Origin: Fibrobacter sp. | Lineage (GTDB): Bacteria > Fibrobacterota > Fibrobacteria > Fibrobacterales > Fibrobacteraceae | Reading direction: 5' to 3' | Assembly (NCBI GenBank): GCA_024398955.1 | Contig: JAKSIG010000003.1 | Coordinates: 1 to 64,000 of the forward strand | DNA: 64,000 nt | In this document: positions 32,528 through 41,290 of the stretch, piece by piece | Layout of the letters: each line of letters begins with the position of its first letter | How positions within the stretch are numbered: position 1 is the first letter of the stretch | Program-made: the position numbers and the translations under genes | Notes under the pieces: model-generated | What the model saw: the letters and a program-made list of their open reading frames with translations, nothing else | What the model was told of the DNA's origin: nothing | The model's database searches: none

Positions 32528-33541
32528 ATGATTGATCCGTTGCAATTAGTCTGGATAGCAATCGTTATAATCTTGCTGCTGATTCTGTTGGTGCTGTTGG
32601 AAATCCATCGTATCAATTATCGCCGAGAAAATGACGAGATCTATGGTTCCGAGAGCTTTGAAGACAAAGTAAAGTCTTTTGCTCTTACGGACAAGGAAAA
32701 GCGTACCCTGGAAAAGATGGTCCGAGCATCATCTTATGAAAACAAGGACGCTGTTCTCAATAGTTCCGGGCTTTTTGAAGGTGCGGTTACAAACTTCTAC
32801 GATTTTCGTGACGTATTTACCATTCGTGACGAAACTCTTGCTGCCGTAGAAAGTATCCGTAAAAAAATGGATTTTTCTGCATCGAATCCGCTGACTCAGA
32901 TTTGCTCTACGCGACAATTCAATGTGGGAGACCGTATAGATCTGTACCTTGAAGGGGGATCTGTCTTTAAGCATTCCGCCATTGTTAGTAGGAACGAAAG
33001 GGAATGGGCTATTTCCTACGATGGAAGTTGCGGTCCTGCGGAGTATTTCGTGGAACGTGACGTTATAGTTCGTTGGACTCGTCCCGATGATGCCGTTTAT
33101 TCTGCAACGTTGAAGGTTCGTTCTTGCATGCCAGGAAGGTTGGTTTTACCACATTCATCCGTATTGGATAAGCGTCAATTGCGTCGTTGGGTTCGAGAAC
33201 TCGTGTCTATTCCAGTAAAGGCGACCTTTGCCGATGGATCTACCTGCCAAGGTATGTTGTTGGATTTATCTGCTGGTGGTATTATGCTTGGGCTCCCTGT
33301 TAGCTGCGAGGAAAATCAGCATATCAGGATCGAATTTGAATTGCCTAGCTTTGGCGAAGAGAATGTTGAAATCGAAGTTAGACGTAATCTGGGTAAAAAA
33401 AATAAGGATTATCCAGACTATTTCTGCTTGACTGCATCCTTTGCTGGAGCGTTTGGTTGGACTCAGGAACGTGTGTTGCAGTATCTTTTTGAGATGAATA
33501 AGGCCAAAAAGGAGGCCCAGAAAGAGGGAAAAGATACGTAA
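32528..33541 (+). CDS. Membrane-anchored PilZ-domain protein (c-di-GMP effector)
   Basis: A 337-residue protein with one N-terminal membrane helix (residues 7-27), a helical linker, a YcgR-N-like beta domain (about 130-210: FNVGDRIDLYLEGG, HSAIVSRNEREWAISYD) and a C-terminal PilZ domain (about 215-320). The c-di-GMP ligands are seen as RRWVRE (RxxxR) about residue 221 and DLSAGG about residue 246. A role as a c-di-GMP receptor tuning motility is supported by its position just ahead of pilMNOPQ. It follows the pyr genes by 14 bp but is probably separate in function. The pil operon has its own promoter beyond its end. Confidence 0.87.
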   Translation: MIDPLQLVWIAIVIILLLILLVLLEIHRINYRRENDEIYGSESFEDKVKSFALTDKEKRTLEKMVRASSYENKDAVLNSSGLFEGAVTNFYDFRDVFTIRDETLAAVESIRKKMDFSASNPLTQICSTRQFNVGDRIDLYLEGGSVFKHSAIVSRNEREWAISYDGSCGPAEYFVERDVIVRWTRPDDAVYSATLKVRSCMPGRLVLPHSSVLDKRQLRRWVRELVSIPVKATFADGSTCQGMLLDLSAGGIMLGLPVSCEENQHIRIEFELPSFGEENVEIEVRRNLGKKNKDYPDYFCLTASFAGAFGWTQERVLQYLFEMNKAKKEAQKEGKDT

Positions 33542-33576
33542 GTGCTTAATTTTCAATGAGTTAGCCCGAAAGCTGC

Positions 33577-33605
33577 TTGACATTTGTCATTTATAAAGGT
33601 AGAAT
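33577..33605 (+). promoter_or_regulatory. Near-consensus promoter of the pilMNOPQ operon
   Basis: TTGACA at 33577-33582, spacer of exactly 17 bp, TAGAAT at 33600-33605. The predicted start near 33612 lies 25 bp before the TTG start of pilM, so the TTG at 33577 cannot be the translation start. Confidence 0.82.
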
Positions 33606-33636
33606 TAAAAGGTATTGTTTCCGATCGGAGTTTATT

Positions 33637-34782
33637 TTGGCTTTAGGATTGATTGCAAAAATTCGCGGAGAGCGTGAAACCGTAGGTATTGATGTTGGAC
33701 ATTACAGCATCAAGTACGTAAAGGTTTTGCATAATTCCCGTGGCGGCAAGATCGTTGTGGATGCCGACCTAGAACGAGTACCGGATGGTGCTATCGTTAA
33801 CGGTGAAATTGTGGCTGCAGACGAAAAATCTGCAGAAGGCGAAGAAAGGGGTGAAAAGAAGGATGGCGCTCTGCTGGTGGGAGATTCCCTGACTAAGTTG
33901 CTGCTTCGACACCCAATAGATGATTCTTGCGACGTTGTTGTTTCCGTGAACTGTGGTGCAGGTGCGGGTGGAATACTGGTAGACCATATGACTGCAAAGG
34001 TTCCAAAGAATGGCAATGAGGCTGCCATTATTCTGCAGACCGCCCAGTCTCGTCCGCCTTTTGATGATCAAGATAACGTGATTGACTATGAAGTCTTTGC
34101 GCGAGAAGGTGATGAAGTTAAAGTCAATGTGGTTGCTGCAAAAAGTGCTTTGTTGGACTCCTGGGCCAAATTTTTTATTCGCAGAGGCGTTAAACTGGCA
34201 GCCATGGATGTAGATACCTTTGGCTTGATGAATGCCTACACTTCTACTGTAGAGTCTGCGGATTTAGAATCCACAGTCGCTATTTTTAATATTGGCGAAA
34301 AGAAGATGAGTGTTGCCTTTGTGCAGGATGGCAAGTTCCATTCAATGCGTTCCATGGTCGGTGGTTCACTGGATATGGTTATCAGCAAGACATGCATGAA
34401 CCTGAATATTGACGCTGCAAAGTGTCACGAAATTTTTGACAAGGGCGATCTGGCTATTGTGGATGGATTCTCCGAAGCTGAAGTGGAAGCTGCCCTGAAG
34501 CTCGCCTACGAAGACCTGATGGCTCAGGTCGAAATTGGTATTCGATATTTCTCTTCCGCAGAAGACTCTAAGCCTTTGAACAAGATTCTTCTTGGCGGAG
34601 GTGGTGCTGCAATTCCGGGCCTTAAGGAATTTATTGCAGAACGTTCAGGCATAGAAACGGATACTGTTAACCCGTTCCGCTTGGCTGAATGCGATGCGAA
34701 GGCCTTTGGTAAAAATGGAATCTCTGTAGCATTGTCTAACATTTATGCCCCGGCACTAGGCTTGGCAATGAGGAAATTCTAA
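33637..34782 (+). CDS. pilM: Type IV pilus assembly protein PilM
   Basis: A 381-residue cytoplasmic actin-like protein. It opens VGIDVGHYSIKYVKV (phosphate-1 motif, about residues 15-29), has the adenosine motif KILLGGGGAAIPGLKEF (about 326-342) and the ATPase-fold blocks between, as in PilM/FtsA-like proteins. It docks on the N-terminus of PilN and links the motors to the alignment subcomplex. The start is TTG at 33637, with GGAG six bases upstream. A promoter match rules out the earlier in-frame TTG at 33577. A Glu/Lys/Gly-rich insert (about 65-80) is unusual. The next gene starts on the stop codon (TAATG). Confidence 0.92.
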   Translation: MALGLIAKIRGERETVGIDVGHYSIKYVKVLHNSRGGKIVVDADLERVPDGAIVNGEIVAADEKSAEGEERGEKKDGALLVGDSLTKLLLRHPIDDSCDVVVSVNCGAGAGGILVDHMTAKVPKNGNEAAIILQTAQSRPPFDDQDNVIDYEVFAREGDEVKVNVVAAKSALLDSWAKFFIRRGVKLAAMDVDTFGLMNAYTSTVESADLESTVAIFNIGEKKMSVAFVQDGKFHSMRSMVGGSLDMVISKTCMNLNIDAAKCHEIFDKGDLAIVDGFSEAEVEAALKLAYEDLMAQVEIGIRYFSSAEDSKPLNKILLGGGGAAIPGLKEFIAERSGIETDTVNPFRLAECDAKAFGKNGISVALSNIYAPALGLAMRKF

Positions 34783-35393
34783 TGGCGTCTAAGAAAAAAG
34801 AACCCACAAGAAATGCCTTAGCCATTTCTATCAACTTGCTTCCTCCAGAATACCGCAAGAAGCAAAAAGACTTTTCCTGGTTTACAGATCGCCGAGTCAT
34901 TTGGCCTTCTGTTGCTCTGATTGTCGTCCTTGTTGGTATGGCTTATGTCTATGTTTTTACTACAGATGTCATAGCCTCTTTGCAAAGTGAGGTAGAGCGG
35001 GTGAAGTCTGAAGTCAATCGCGAACGTCCCTTGCTGACAAAGATTAGTGACCTTGAAAAGAAACAGGGCATTATCAATACAAAGATTAACGCTCTTAAGT
35101 CTATTCAGGTTAGCAAAAAGCGCTGGGTTGTTTTGTTTGAAAACATATCTTCTGTCTTGCCGCCCAATATGTGGGTAACGAGCATCGGACAGATGGGTGA
35201 GTTCGATTTGGAAATGAAGGGCATGACCTATGATTTTTCCGAGGTTGCTGAATACATGGTGAAGTTGGAAAAACAGCCCAGTATCCAGAACGTTTCCCTC
35301 GTGACCATTTCTACCACCAAGGTCGATGGCGAAGAAGCCTACAACTTTACAATCAAGGTTGTTCTGAATAGAGACCTTGGAGGGGAGGGCTAG
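34782..35393 (+). CDS. pilN: Type IV pilus assembly protein PilN
   Basis: A 203-residue bitopic inner-membrane protein. Residues about 17-23 (INLLPPEYRKK) form the conserved INLLPxR-type motif bound by PilM; a single membrane helix (about 41-63) and a coiled coil (about 67-100) precede a ferredoxin-like periplasmic domain (about 110-200). It starts on the pilM stop codon and is followed by pilO one base after its stop. It forms the PilN-PilO heterodimer of the alignment complex. Confidence 0.93.
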   Translation: MASKKKEPTRNALAISINLLPPEYRKKQKDFSWFTDRRVIWPSVALIVVLVGMAYVYVFTTDVIASLQSEVERVKSEVNRERPLLTKISDLEKKQGIINTKINALKSIQVSKKRWVVLFENISSVLPPNMWVTSIGQMGEFDLEMKGMTYDFSEVAEYMVKLEKQPSIQNVSLVTISTTKVDGEEAYNFTIKVVLNRDLGGEG

Positions 35394-35394
35394 T

Positions 35395-35994
35395 ATGGGC
35401 AGCATAGACTTTAAAGACAAAAAGAACATATTCGCCATTGTGATCATCGCCATTATTCTTCTTGGCGGTTACTGTGTGTACGACTACGTTTGGAATCCGT
35501 TCGTAATGGAACGAGAGAGCCTAGAACATGATCTGCAGGCTGCTCAGGCTGAACTCAATAAGATCAATGCCAAGAAGCATCGCATTACTGAGTTGGAAAT
35601 GCAGCTGGTGCAGGCCGAAAAGGACTTTGAAAAGCTGAAGGAAATGTTCCCGGAAGAAGAAAAGGTTCCTCTGCGCTTGCAGGATCTTTATTCCGTTCTT
35701 CGTAGTTCTGGTGTACAAATTCAGAAGTTTAATCCTGAAGGTCGTGCCGAAAGAGAACATTTTATCGAGAACCGTTATTCTATCGCTGTGAATTCTGGTT
35801 ATCATATGCTGGGTTATTTGTTTGCTGAAATTGCAAACTTCAATTATCCTACGGCAATCAGCAATTTAAGACTGAACCGTTACTCCGGAATTGCTGCTGA
35901 AATTCAGAAGGCGGAAACTCATGGCTGGACTCCGATCACTATGTCGGTGTCTTTCAACCTGACCACTTATACATCCAAGAAGGTGGCAAAATGA
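35395..35994 (+). CDS. pilO: Type IV pilus assembly protein PilO
   Basis: A 199-residue protein with one membrane helix (about residues 13-32), a coiled coil (about 45-85) rich in Glu, Lys and Gln, and a C-terminal ferredoxin-like domain. The start is ATG 35395, preceded by GGAGGGGAGGG; an earlier GTG lies inside pilN. It pairs with PilN and contacts PilP. The stop overlaps the start of pilP by ATGA. Confidence 0.92.
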   Translation: MGSIDFKDKKNIFAIVIIAIILLGGYCVYDYVWNPFVMERESLEHDLQAAQAELNKINAKKHRITELEMQLVQAEKDFEKLKEMFPEEEKVPLRLQDLYSVLRSSGVQIQKFNPEGRAEREHFIENRYSIAVNSGYHMLGYLFAEIANFNYPTAISNLRLNRYSGIAAEIQKAETHGWTPITMSVSFNLTTYTSKKVAK

Positions 35995-38024
35995 TGAAGT
36001 TAAAATTCTTTATTTTGTTCCTAATGGTCGCAACGGTTAGCTATGCTGCCCAGATTAAGGATGTTCGTTTTTCTTGTGAGTCTAAAGGCTGCCACATGGT
36101 TTTTGCCTTTGCCTCTGAAAAAGATTTGCCTACGTTCTATCAGAAGTATGATGCTGCCGGAAAGAAGCTGACCTTTGGTTTTTCTGAAACTAGTTTCGCT
36201 CTTGGCGAAGGTTCTTATGATGTGGATGAAAATTCCAAGTTCATTAAGTCCATGAAGGTTTACAAGGAAAATTTCCGCGGAACCAACTTCCTGAAGATTG
36301 AACTTTCTGTGGGTTCTTCAATATCTTCTGACAAGAATGAAATTTCTTTGGACAAGTCTAGCTTCCTTGTGAAGTTCAAGAACAAGGGCGGTAAGTCTTG
36401 GGTTCTTTCTAAGCTGTTTGCCGATCGCAAAAAGGCTGCCGAAAAGCAGGCCGCTCTTGAAAAGAAGGCTGCCGAAAAAACAGCACTCGAAGAAAAGAAA
36501 CGCTTAGCCGAAGAGAAGAAGGCCGCCGAGAAGAAGGCTCTTGAAGAAAAGAAGGCTGCTGAAAAGCAGGCTGCTCTCGACAAGAAAGCTGCTGCCAAGG
36601 CTGCTGCCGAAGAAAAGAAGCGTTTAGCCGAAGAGAAGAAGGCCGCCGAGAAGAAGGCTCTTGAAGAAAAGAAGGCCGCTGAAAAGCAGGCTGCTCTCGA
36701 CAAGAAAGCTGCCGCCAAGGCTGCTGCCGAAGAAAAGAAGCGCTTGGCAGAAGAAAAGAAGGCTGCTGAAAAAGCTGCCCTTGAAGAAAAGAAGCGCTTA
36801 GCCGAAGAAAAGAAGGCCGCCGAGAAGAGGGCTCTTGAAGAAAAGAAGGCTGCCGAAAAGGCTGCCAAGGAACAGGAAAAGCTTTTGGCTGAACAGCAGA
36901 AGCAGCTGGATAAGGCCATTAAGGAAGGTGGAGCAATTTCTGCTCTTCTGCCGGGTATCAAGGAAATGACAGTCTTGATTGGCTACGGCATGGAACAGTT
37001 CCGTCTGGTAACTGATGCTCCCGTTGAAATCAAGAATGTTTCTAGCCCGGACAAGGCTTCTACAATTACTGTGGGCCTTTCTGGTCCCCAGAAGTCTCCT
37101 GTGTTTAAGATTGGTGCTGGATCCATGGTGAAGTCTGTAACCTGGGGTGCTAATGGCGTTAAAATTCAGTTGCATACTGGTGTGAACCCGGTAATGTTGG
37201 TTCAGGATGGAGCGCTGGTTCTTCAGACTTCTGAGGCTGCAATCAAGAAGGATGGATTCATTTTCTGGTCTGCACAACCGAATGGCATCTTTATTCGTGA
37301 CTGGATGAAGGCTGTAGATGAAAAGCCCAACTTTGACGCCTTCGTAAAGAAGATGGAAAAGGATAGCAAGAAAATTGTTTCAGGTTCTCAGACCTTCCAT
37401 CTTCGTCCTGTGGTTCGTGAGTTGATCGTTGTCGCTGACGAAATTGAATTCTTTGCAGCCCCCAACGAAAACTCTCAGGTTTTGCAGCGCCTTGTTTTTG
37501 GAGACCGTCTGGTCAGTCTTGATATGACTGGACTGTTCCGTAAGGTGCAGTATGGTAATAGAATCGGTTATGTGAATCGTCGTGCCGTAAGCTTCTTTGA
37601 CGAACTCTCTGCTGTTCAGGCAGAACGTCTGAAACAGGTGGATAAGGATCGTGGTGCAGAAAACCTTGAATCTGCTGCACCTGCTGCAGGAAGCATGCTG
37701 GATGGCCTCTATGAAGATCGCGTAACCTATAGCTCTTTTGGTCGTCGAGATCCTTTCGTTGAAATCAAGGGCCTGGTTGAGGAAGGCATCAACATTGACC
37801 AAGTTGAACTTGTTGGCATTATCTGGGAATCTGATGTTCCCATGGCCATTCTTGTTGAATCTAAGAATCCGTCTGTGTCTTATACGCTTAAAGAAGGCGA
37901 TAAGATTCTTAATGGTAAAGTCTTGAAAATTACACAATCTGACGTGCTCTTCCTGATTCAGGAATTTGGGGTGAGCCGTCGCTACTCCATGGGTCTTCCC
38001 GATAAGTTTGGGGGTAACAAGTAA
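35991..38024 (+). CDS. pilP: Multidomain PilP-like protein: AMIN domains, long helix, SH3-like and PilP domain
   Basis: A 677-residue exported protein, far longer than PilP (about 180). The order is signal peptide (1-20), a beta domain resembling AMIN (about 20-125), a Lys/Ala/Glu single-helix repeat (about 144-311), a second AMIN-like domain (about 321-418), an SH3b-like domain (about 483-533) and a C-terminal PilP domain (about 583-670, FGRRDPFVEI, VELVGIIWESD, SYTLKEGDKI). It lacks the lipobox of normal PilP. It therefore seems to combine PilP with peptidoglycan or secretin binding functions that PilQ's AMIN domains provide elsewhere. The helical spacer could span the periplasm. It lies at the normal position between pilO and pilQ. 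Confidence 0.85.
   Translation: MMKLKFFILFLMVATVSYAAQIKDVRFSCESKGCHMVFAFASEKDLPTFYQKYDAAGKKLTFGFSETSFALGEGSYDVDENSKFIKSMKVYKENFRGTNFLKIELSVGSSISSDKNEISLDKSSFLVKFKNKGGKSWVLSKLFADRKKAAEKQAALEKKAAEKTALEEKKRLAEEKKAAEKKALEEKKAAEKQAALDKKAAAKAAAEEKKRLAEEKKAAEKKALEEKKAAEKQAALDKKAAAKAAAEEKKRLAEEKKAAEKAALEEKKRLAEEKKAAEKRALEEKKAAEKAAKEQEKLLAEQQKQLDKAIKEGGAISALLPGIKEMTVLIGYGMEQFRLVTDAPVEIKNVSSPDKASTITVGLSGPQKSPVFKIGAGSMVKSVTWGANGVKIQLHTGVNPVMLVQDGALVLQTSEAAIKKDGFIFWSAQPNGIFIRDWMKAVDEKPNFDAFVKKMEKDSKKIVSGSQTFHLRPVVRELIVVADEIEFFAAPNENSQVLQRLVFGDRLVSLDMTGLFRKVQYGNRIGYVNRRAVSFFDELSAVQAERLKQVDKDRGAENLESAAPAAGSMLDGLYEDRVTYSSFGRRDPFVEIKGLVEEGINIDQVELVGIIWESDVPMAILVESKNPSVSYTLKEGDKILNGKVLKITQSDVLFLIQEFGVSRRYSMGLPDKFGGNK
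36487..36846 (+). repeat. 120-bp tandem repeat encoding the Lys/Ala/Glu helix of PilP
   Basis: About three imperfect copies of a 120-bp unit. The first two (starting about 36505 and 36625) are nearly identical; the third is shorter and more diverged. Each encodes 40 residues built from AEEKKAAEKK-like blocks. Slippage or recombination would change the helix length in frame. Confidence 0.85.
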
Positions 38025-39646
38025 TGAAAAAGTTGACAAAAATTCTGACTGTTCTTCTCCTGGTTGCTGGTTTTACTACTTCCTGGAGTGCCCCCGCCGA
38101 GGGTTCTGTAGCTCCGAACAAGAAGTTGTATGACTTCAACTTCGTGGATATGGATTACGAGGCCATTTTCCGTTCTATCTCTGTGATTGCAGGCGTAGAC
38201 GTTCTTCTTGCACCGGATGTTAAGGGTAAGACCAATCTCCGCGTGACCAAGAAAACTTGGCAAGAAACAATGGACATTGTCTGTAGCATGAATGACTTGA
38301 CCTGGGTTATTCAGGACAAGTACATTACCATTCAGCGTTTGGCTACCTATCAGGCAAAGCAAAAGAAGATTGCTGACGAAGAGGCTCAGGCCGAAAATAA
38401 CGCTCCTCTGGTTCGTAAGAACTTCCAGGTGCATCACGCCAAGGCTGATGAACTGGTCAAGGTCCTCGAAAGCATGAAGTCTAGCCGAGGCCGTATTACT
38501 ACTGTGGAACGTACTAACTCCATTATCGTTTACGATACAGAATCCAAGATTGACCAAATGCAGATGGCCTTGGAAGAACTTGATGTGGAAACCCTCCAGA
38601 TCATGATTACAGCAAAGCTTGTTGTGGTTAACAGCGAAAAGGCTCGTGAACTTGGTGTTGACTGGACTGCAACCATGGGCAATACCGCCTTGACTCCGGG
38701 TACCGCAGCTGCTGCAACTGGAAGCGCCGCTGGTGCTTCTCGTACAAGTGCTGTGATTCAGTCTTTCCCCAATGGAACATCTCCTGCAGTTAGTAATAAT
38801 TCTGGCGCAATTACAGCAAGCCTTTTGGATAACAACCTTCAGATTGCAATTAGCAACTTGATGGGTGACGCTTCTACCGAAGTTCTTGCTAGCCCCCAGG
38901 TCTCCACTTTGGATAACACCGAAGCTAAGGTCTTTATGGGTGATAAGGTTTCTATCCGTGTGATCGATGATAGTGGTGAATCTTCTACCCAGATGGTTGA
39001 AACTGGTATTAAGTTGACTGTAACTCCTCACGTTTCTGGTGACAATCGCATTTTGCTGGACCTCCATCCCGAAAACAATTCTTATGACTATGACTCCAAG
39101 GGCGAAATCGTGATTTCTACTCAGGAAGCTCAGACCAAGGTTGTTGTGGCTGATGGTGAAACTGTTGTGATTGGCGGCCTTACTCGTAATGAAACTCAGG
39201 AATCTGAACGCGGTATTCCCTTCCTGAAGGACATTCCTTTGCTGGGTAACCTCTTCAAGTACTCTCGTAAGTCTATTGTGAAGAAGGACCTGGTAATCTT
39301 TGTTACCCCGCGTATTATTCGCAACTATATTGGTGATGTTGATCTTTCTGAAACTTCTGTCGAAAAGTCCGCTGCTGCTCCCGAAGCTCAGCCTGTTGAA
39401 CAGCCTGCTGCAGCCCCTGAAGCAAAGCCTGTCGAGCAGCCTGCTGCTCCTGCTCCTGAAGCAAAGCCCGTCGAACAGCCTGCTGCAGCCCCTGAAGCAA
39501 AGCCTGTCGAACAACCTGCTGCACAGCCTTCTCCCGTTGAAACTGTCGTGGAGGAACCTGTTGCAGAACCTTTGATGGATGAGCCTGCTGCTCCTGCTCC
39601 CGCAGCTCCTGCTCCTGCAACTAGCGAAGATGAAGGATGGGACTGA
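38024..39646 (+). CDS. pilQ: Type IV pilus secretin PilQ with repetitive C-terminal tail
   Basis: A 540-residue exported secretin. Signal peptide (1-22), STN/N0 domain (about 32-105, FVDMDYEAIFRSIS), N1 domain (about 134-195, ADELVKVLESM, RTNSIIVYDT) and the secretin barrel (about 275-432, ASPQVSTLDN, VVVADGETVVIGGL, IPLLGNLFK) are present; N-terminal AMIN domains are missing and appear instead in the upstream PilP-like protein. The last 95 residues are an unusual Pro/Ala/Glu tail of four repeats of an APEAKPVEQP unit and end in an acidic SEDEGWD. It starts on the pilP stop codon. It forms the outer-membrane pore. Confidence 0.93.
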   Translation: MKKLTKILTVLLLVAGFTTSWSAPAEGSVAPNKKLYDFNFVDMDYEAIFRSISVIAGVDVLLAPDVKGKTNLRVTKKTWQETMDIVCSMNDLTWVIQDKYITIQRLATYQAKQKKIADEEAQAENNAPLVRKNFQVHHAKADELVKVLESMKSSRGRITTVERTNSIIVYDTESKIDQMQMALEELDVETLQIMITAKLVVVNSEKARELGVDWTATMGNTALTPGTAAAATGSAAGASRTSAVIQSFPNGTSPAVSNNSGAITASLLDNNLQIAISNLMGDASTEVLASPQVSTLDNTEAKVFMGDKVSIRVIDDSGESSTQMVETGIKLTVTPHVSGDNRILLDLHPENNSYDYDSKGEIVISTQEAQTKVVVADGETVVIGGLTRNETQESERGIPFLKDIPLLGNLFKYSRKSIVKKDLVIFVTPRIIRNYIGDVDLSETSVEKSAAAPEAQPVEQPAAAPEAKPVEQPAAPAPEAKPVEQPAAAPEAKPVEQPAAQPSPVETVVEEPVAEPLMDEPAAPAPAAPAPATSEDEGWD

Positions 39647-39674
39647 TCGAAATCAGTAGAACTTAAAAAAGAAG

Positions 39675-39700
39675 TGCTCCGCGAAAGCGGAGCATTTTTC
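39675..39700 (+). terminator. Terminator of the pil operon
   Basis: TGCTCCGC-GAAA-GCGGAGCA (perfect 8-bp stem, GNRA loop) followed by TTTTT. Confidence 0.93.
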
Positions 39701-39754
39701 TTTAGGTTCTTAAATCAGGCAGCAGAATCCGCTGCTTTTGTTAAGTTGAAAAAA

Positions 39755-40720
39755 TTAGCGGACAACTAGTGCGGCTAAAGCTAGTTCCTGGCTAATGACA
39801 GTCCAGCTGGAACTTTTGAACTCGTAGCTAAGGTCTGCCAGTCTGCGGATTACTCGGCAGAGAAGGGGTTTCCCCCAGCGACGGCAGCATTCTGCGGCGT
39901 TTCCCTGGTTTACAAAAACGTATTCGTTTTTACCGATGGCCTGTGCCGCTTCCGCCTGACTCATTCCCTTGGCGGTCAATGACATGAAGTTGAGTAGGTC
40001 AACGGAGTGTCGGTACAGGGCGTTAACGACCTGGATGGCGTCACCTCCGCCGTACAGGATTTCATGAAGCTTTTTTGTGTAGCCGTTGGCGTCGCGCATG
40101 CCGAAGAAATTCTGCAGCTCGTAGGGCGGAATCTCGCGCTGTGGCATGATCAAAAGCTTAACGAGATCATAGGTAATTTTATTGCAGTCGGGCTGATAAA
40201 GCAGAACCTTTTCCAATTCTTCGCTGACAAGCTTTGTATTGGTGCCTAGGGCGTCTGCCAAATATTGGCTTGCGGCTGGTTCAATATTTTTCTTGAAGTG
40301 GGCGGGCACCATGGTGGCGATCCACTTTTGCATATTGTACTGCTTGGGTTCTTCGTATTTTTCGACTTTAGCCATTTTTGCTAGAACTTTATAAAGTTCT
40401 GTACTAGCCTTGAGTTCGTTAAAGTCCAGAAGCAACTTGCAGTCTGGTGCATCTTTGAGCCAGCGGGAAAGAGCCTTTGTGTCATCGGCTTTCATTGCTT
40501 CGGCATTGCGAACAACTACGGCCTGTTCAGGTGCGAACATCGAAACGGTACCGCAGCTTTCCATAATGACGCCGGCGATAGAGGGGATGTTCGTGTCCGT
40601 GGCAAAAACGACCTGCTTTGACAGCGGGTCATCTTTGCGGTCTCCTAAAGAATCCTGCAGAAACTTGCTGATCTGCTGGTCCTTGGAAAACTGGTCTTTG
40701 CCGATGAGGGCTATAATCAT
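39755..40720 (-). CDS. holA: DNA polymerase III delta subunit
   Basis: A 321-residue clamp-loader subunit. The order fits HolA: an N-terminal region with IALIGKDQFSKDQQI (degenerate Walker A), VFATDTNIPSI, MFAPEQAVVVRNAE, an inactive AAA+ core and the C-terminal helical collar (about 215-321), where AEAAQAIGKNEYVFVNQGNAAE is typical. It opens the beta clamp. It starts 5 bp after greA on the same strand, so the two are cotranscribed. Divergence is high, as usual for this protein. Confidence 0.85.
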   Translation of the reverse strand: MIIALIGKDQFSKDQQISKFLQDSLGDRKDDPLSKQVVFATDTNIPSIAGVIMESCGTVSMFAPEQAVVVRNAEAMKADDTKALSRWLKDAPDCKLLLDFNELKASTELYKVLAKMAKVEKYEEPKQYNMQKWIATMVPAHFKKNIEPAASQYLADALGTNTKLVSEELEKVLLYQPDCNKITYDLVKLLIMPQREIPPYELQNFFGMRDANGYTKKLHEILYGGGDAIQVVNALYRHSVDLLNFMSLTAKGMSQAEAAQAIGKNEYVFVNQGNAAECCRRWGKPLLCRVIRRLADLSYEFKSSSWTVISQELALAALVVR

Positions 40721-40725
40721 AGAAC

Positions 40726-41190
40726 TTACTTGAAGTCGACGATTTCGAACTTGTTCTTACCCTTGGGGGTAACAACTTCTACTATGTCACCCTTCTTTTT
40801 TCCCATGAAGGCGGAACCCATAGGGCTCTTGAAGCTGATTTTGCCATTCATAGGGTCTACGCCTTCGGGACTTACCAGCTGATAGGCGACAACCTTCTTG
40901 GTGGCCAGGTTCTTGGCAGTAACGGTAGCTCCAAAACGGACTGTTTCGGAGTTTGCGTCGAATTCAATGATGACTGCGTCGCCAATCTGCTGTTCCAGTC
41001 TAGGCAGTTCGGCATCGATATGAGCCAGCATTTCCTTGGCGGCGTGATATTCTGCGTTTTCGCTTAAGTCGCCCTGCTTGCGGGCTTCTTCCATTTCGTC
41101 GACAACGCGGGGACGTTCAGTTTTTTTGAGAAAATTATAACGTTCGACCAGCTTGTCGTATGTTTCTTTAGTACAGGGTGTTTTTGCCAT
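40726..41190 (-). CDS. greA: Transcription elongation factor GreA
   Basis: A 154-residue protein with the coiled-coil N-terminus (TKETYDKLVERYNFLKKTER, then the DLSENAEYHAAKE tip with acidic residues that catalyse RNA cleavage, about residues 41-53) and the C-terminal FKBP-like domain (about 80-154: VRFGATVTAKNL, ISFKSPMGSAFMGKKKGDIV). It rescues backtracked RNA polymerase. It is the first gene of a two-gene unit with holA and is divergent from argJ. Confidence 0.95.
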   Translation of the reverse strand: MAKTPCTKETYDKLVERYNFLKKTERPRVVDEMEEARKQGDLSENAEYHAAKEMLAHIDAELPRLEQQIGDAVIIEFDANSETVRFGATVTAKNLATKKVVAYQLVSPEGVDPMNGKISFKSPMGSAFMGKKKGDIVEVVTPKGKNKFEIVDFK

Positions 41191-41290
41191 GACCTTAAAT
41201 TAGAATTTTTTTAAGGTGTAATGCCAGGAATAGTCTAGTTTAGTTGCTTTTTTTGTTGTATATTTAGCGAGTAAAACAATAGGAGACTCT

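Noticed and set aside
31143-32561. A 472-residue open frame antisense to the pyrC'-like gene
   Set aside because: It overlaps a recognisable amidohydrolase-fold protein with coupled start and lacks any family resemblance.
36260-36961. Ser/Phe-rich minus-strand frame across the pilP repeat
   Set aside because: It is the complement of the Lys/Ala/Glu repeats, with no independent coding evidence.
37982-39514. A 510-residue open frame antisense to pilQ
   Set aside because: Repetitive RLCFRGCSRLFD-like peptides arise from the complement of the Pro/Ala tail repeats; the secretin on the other strand is certain.
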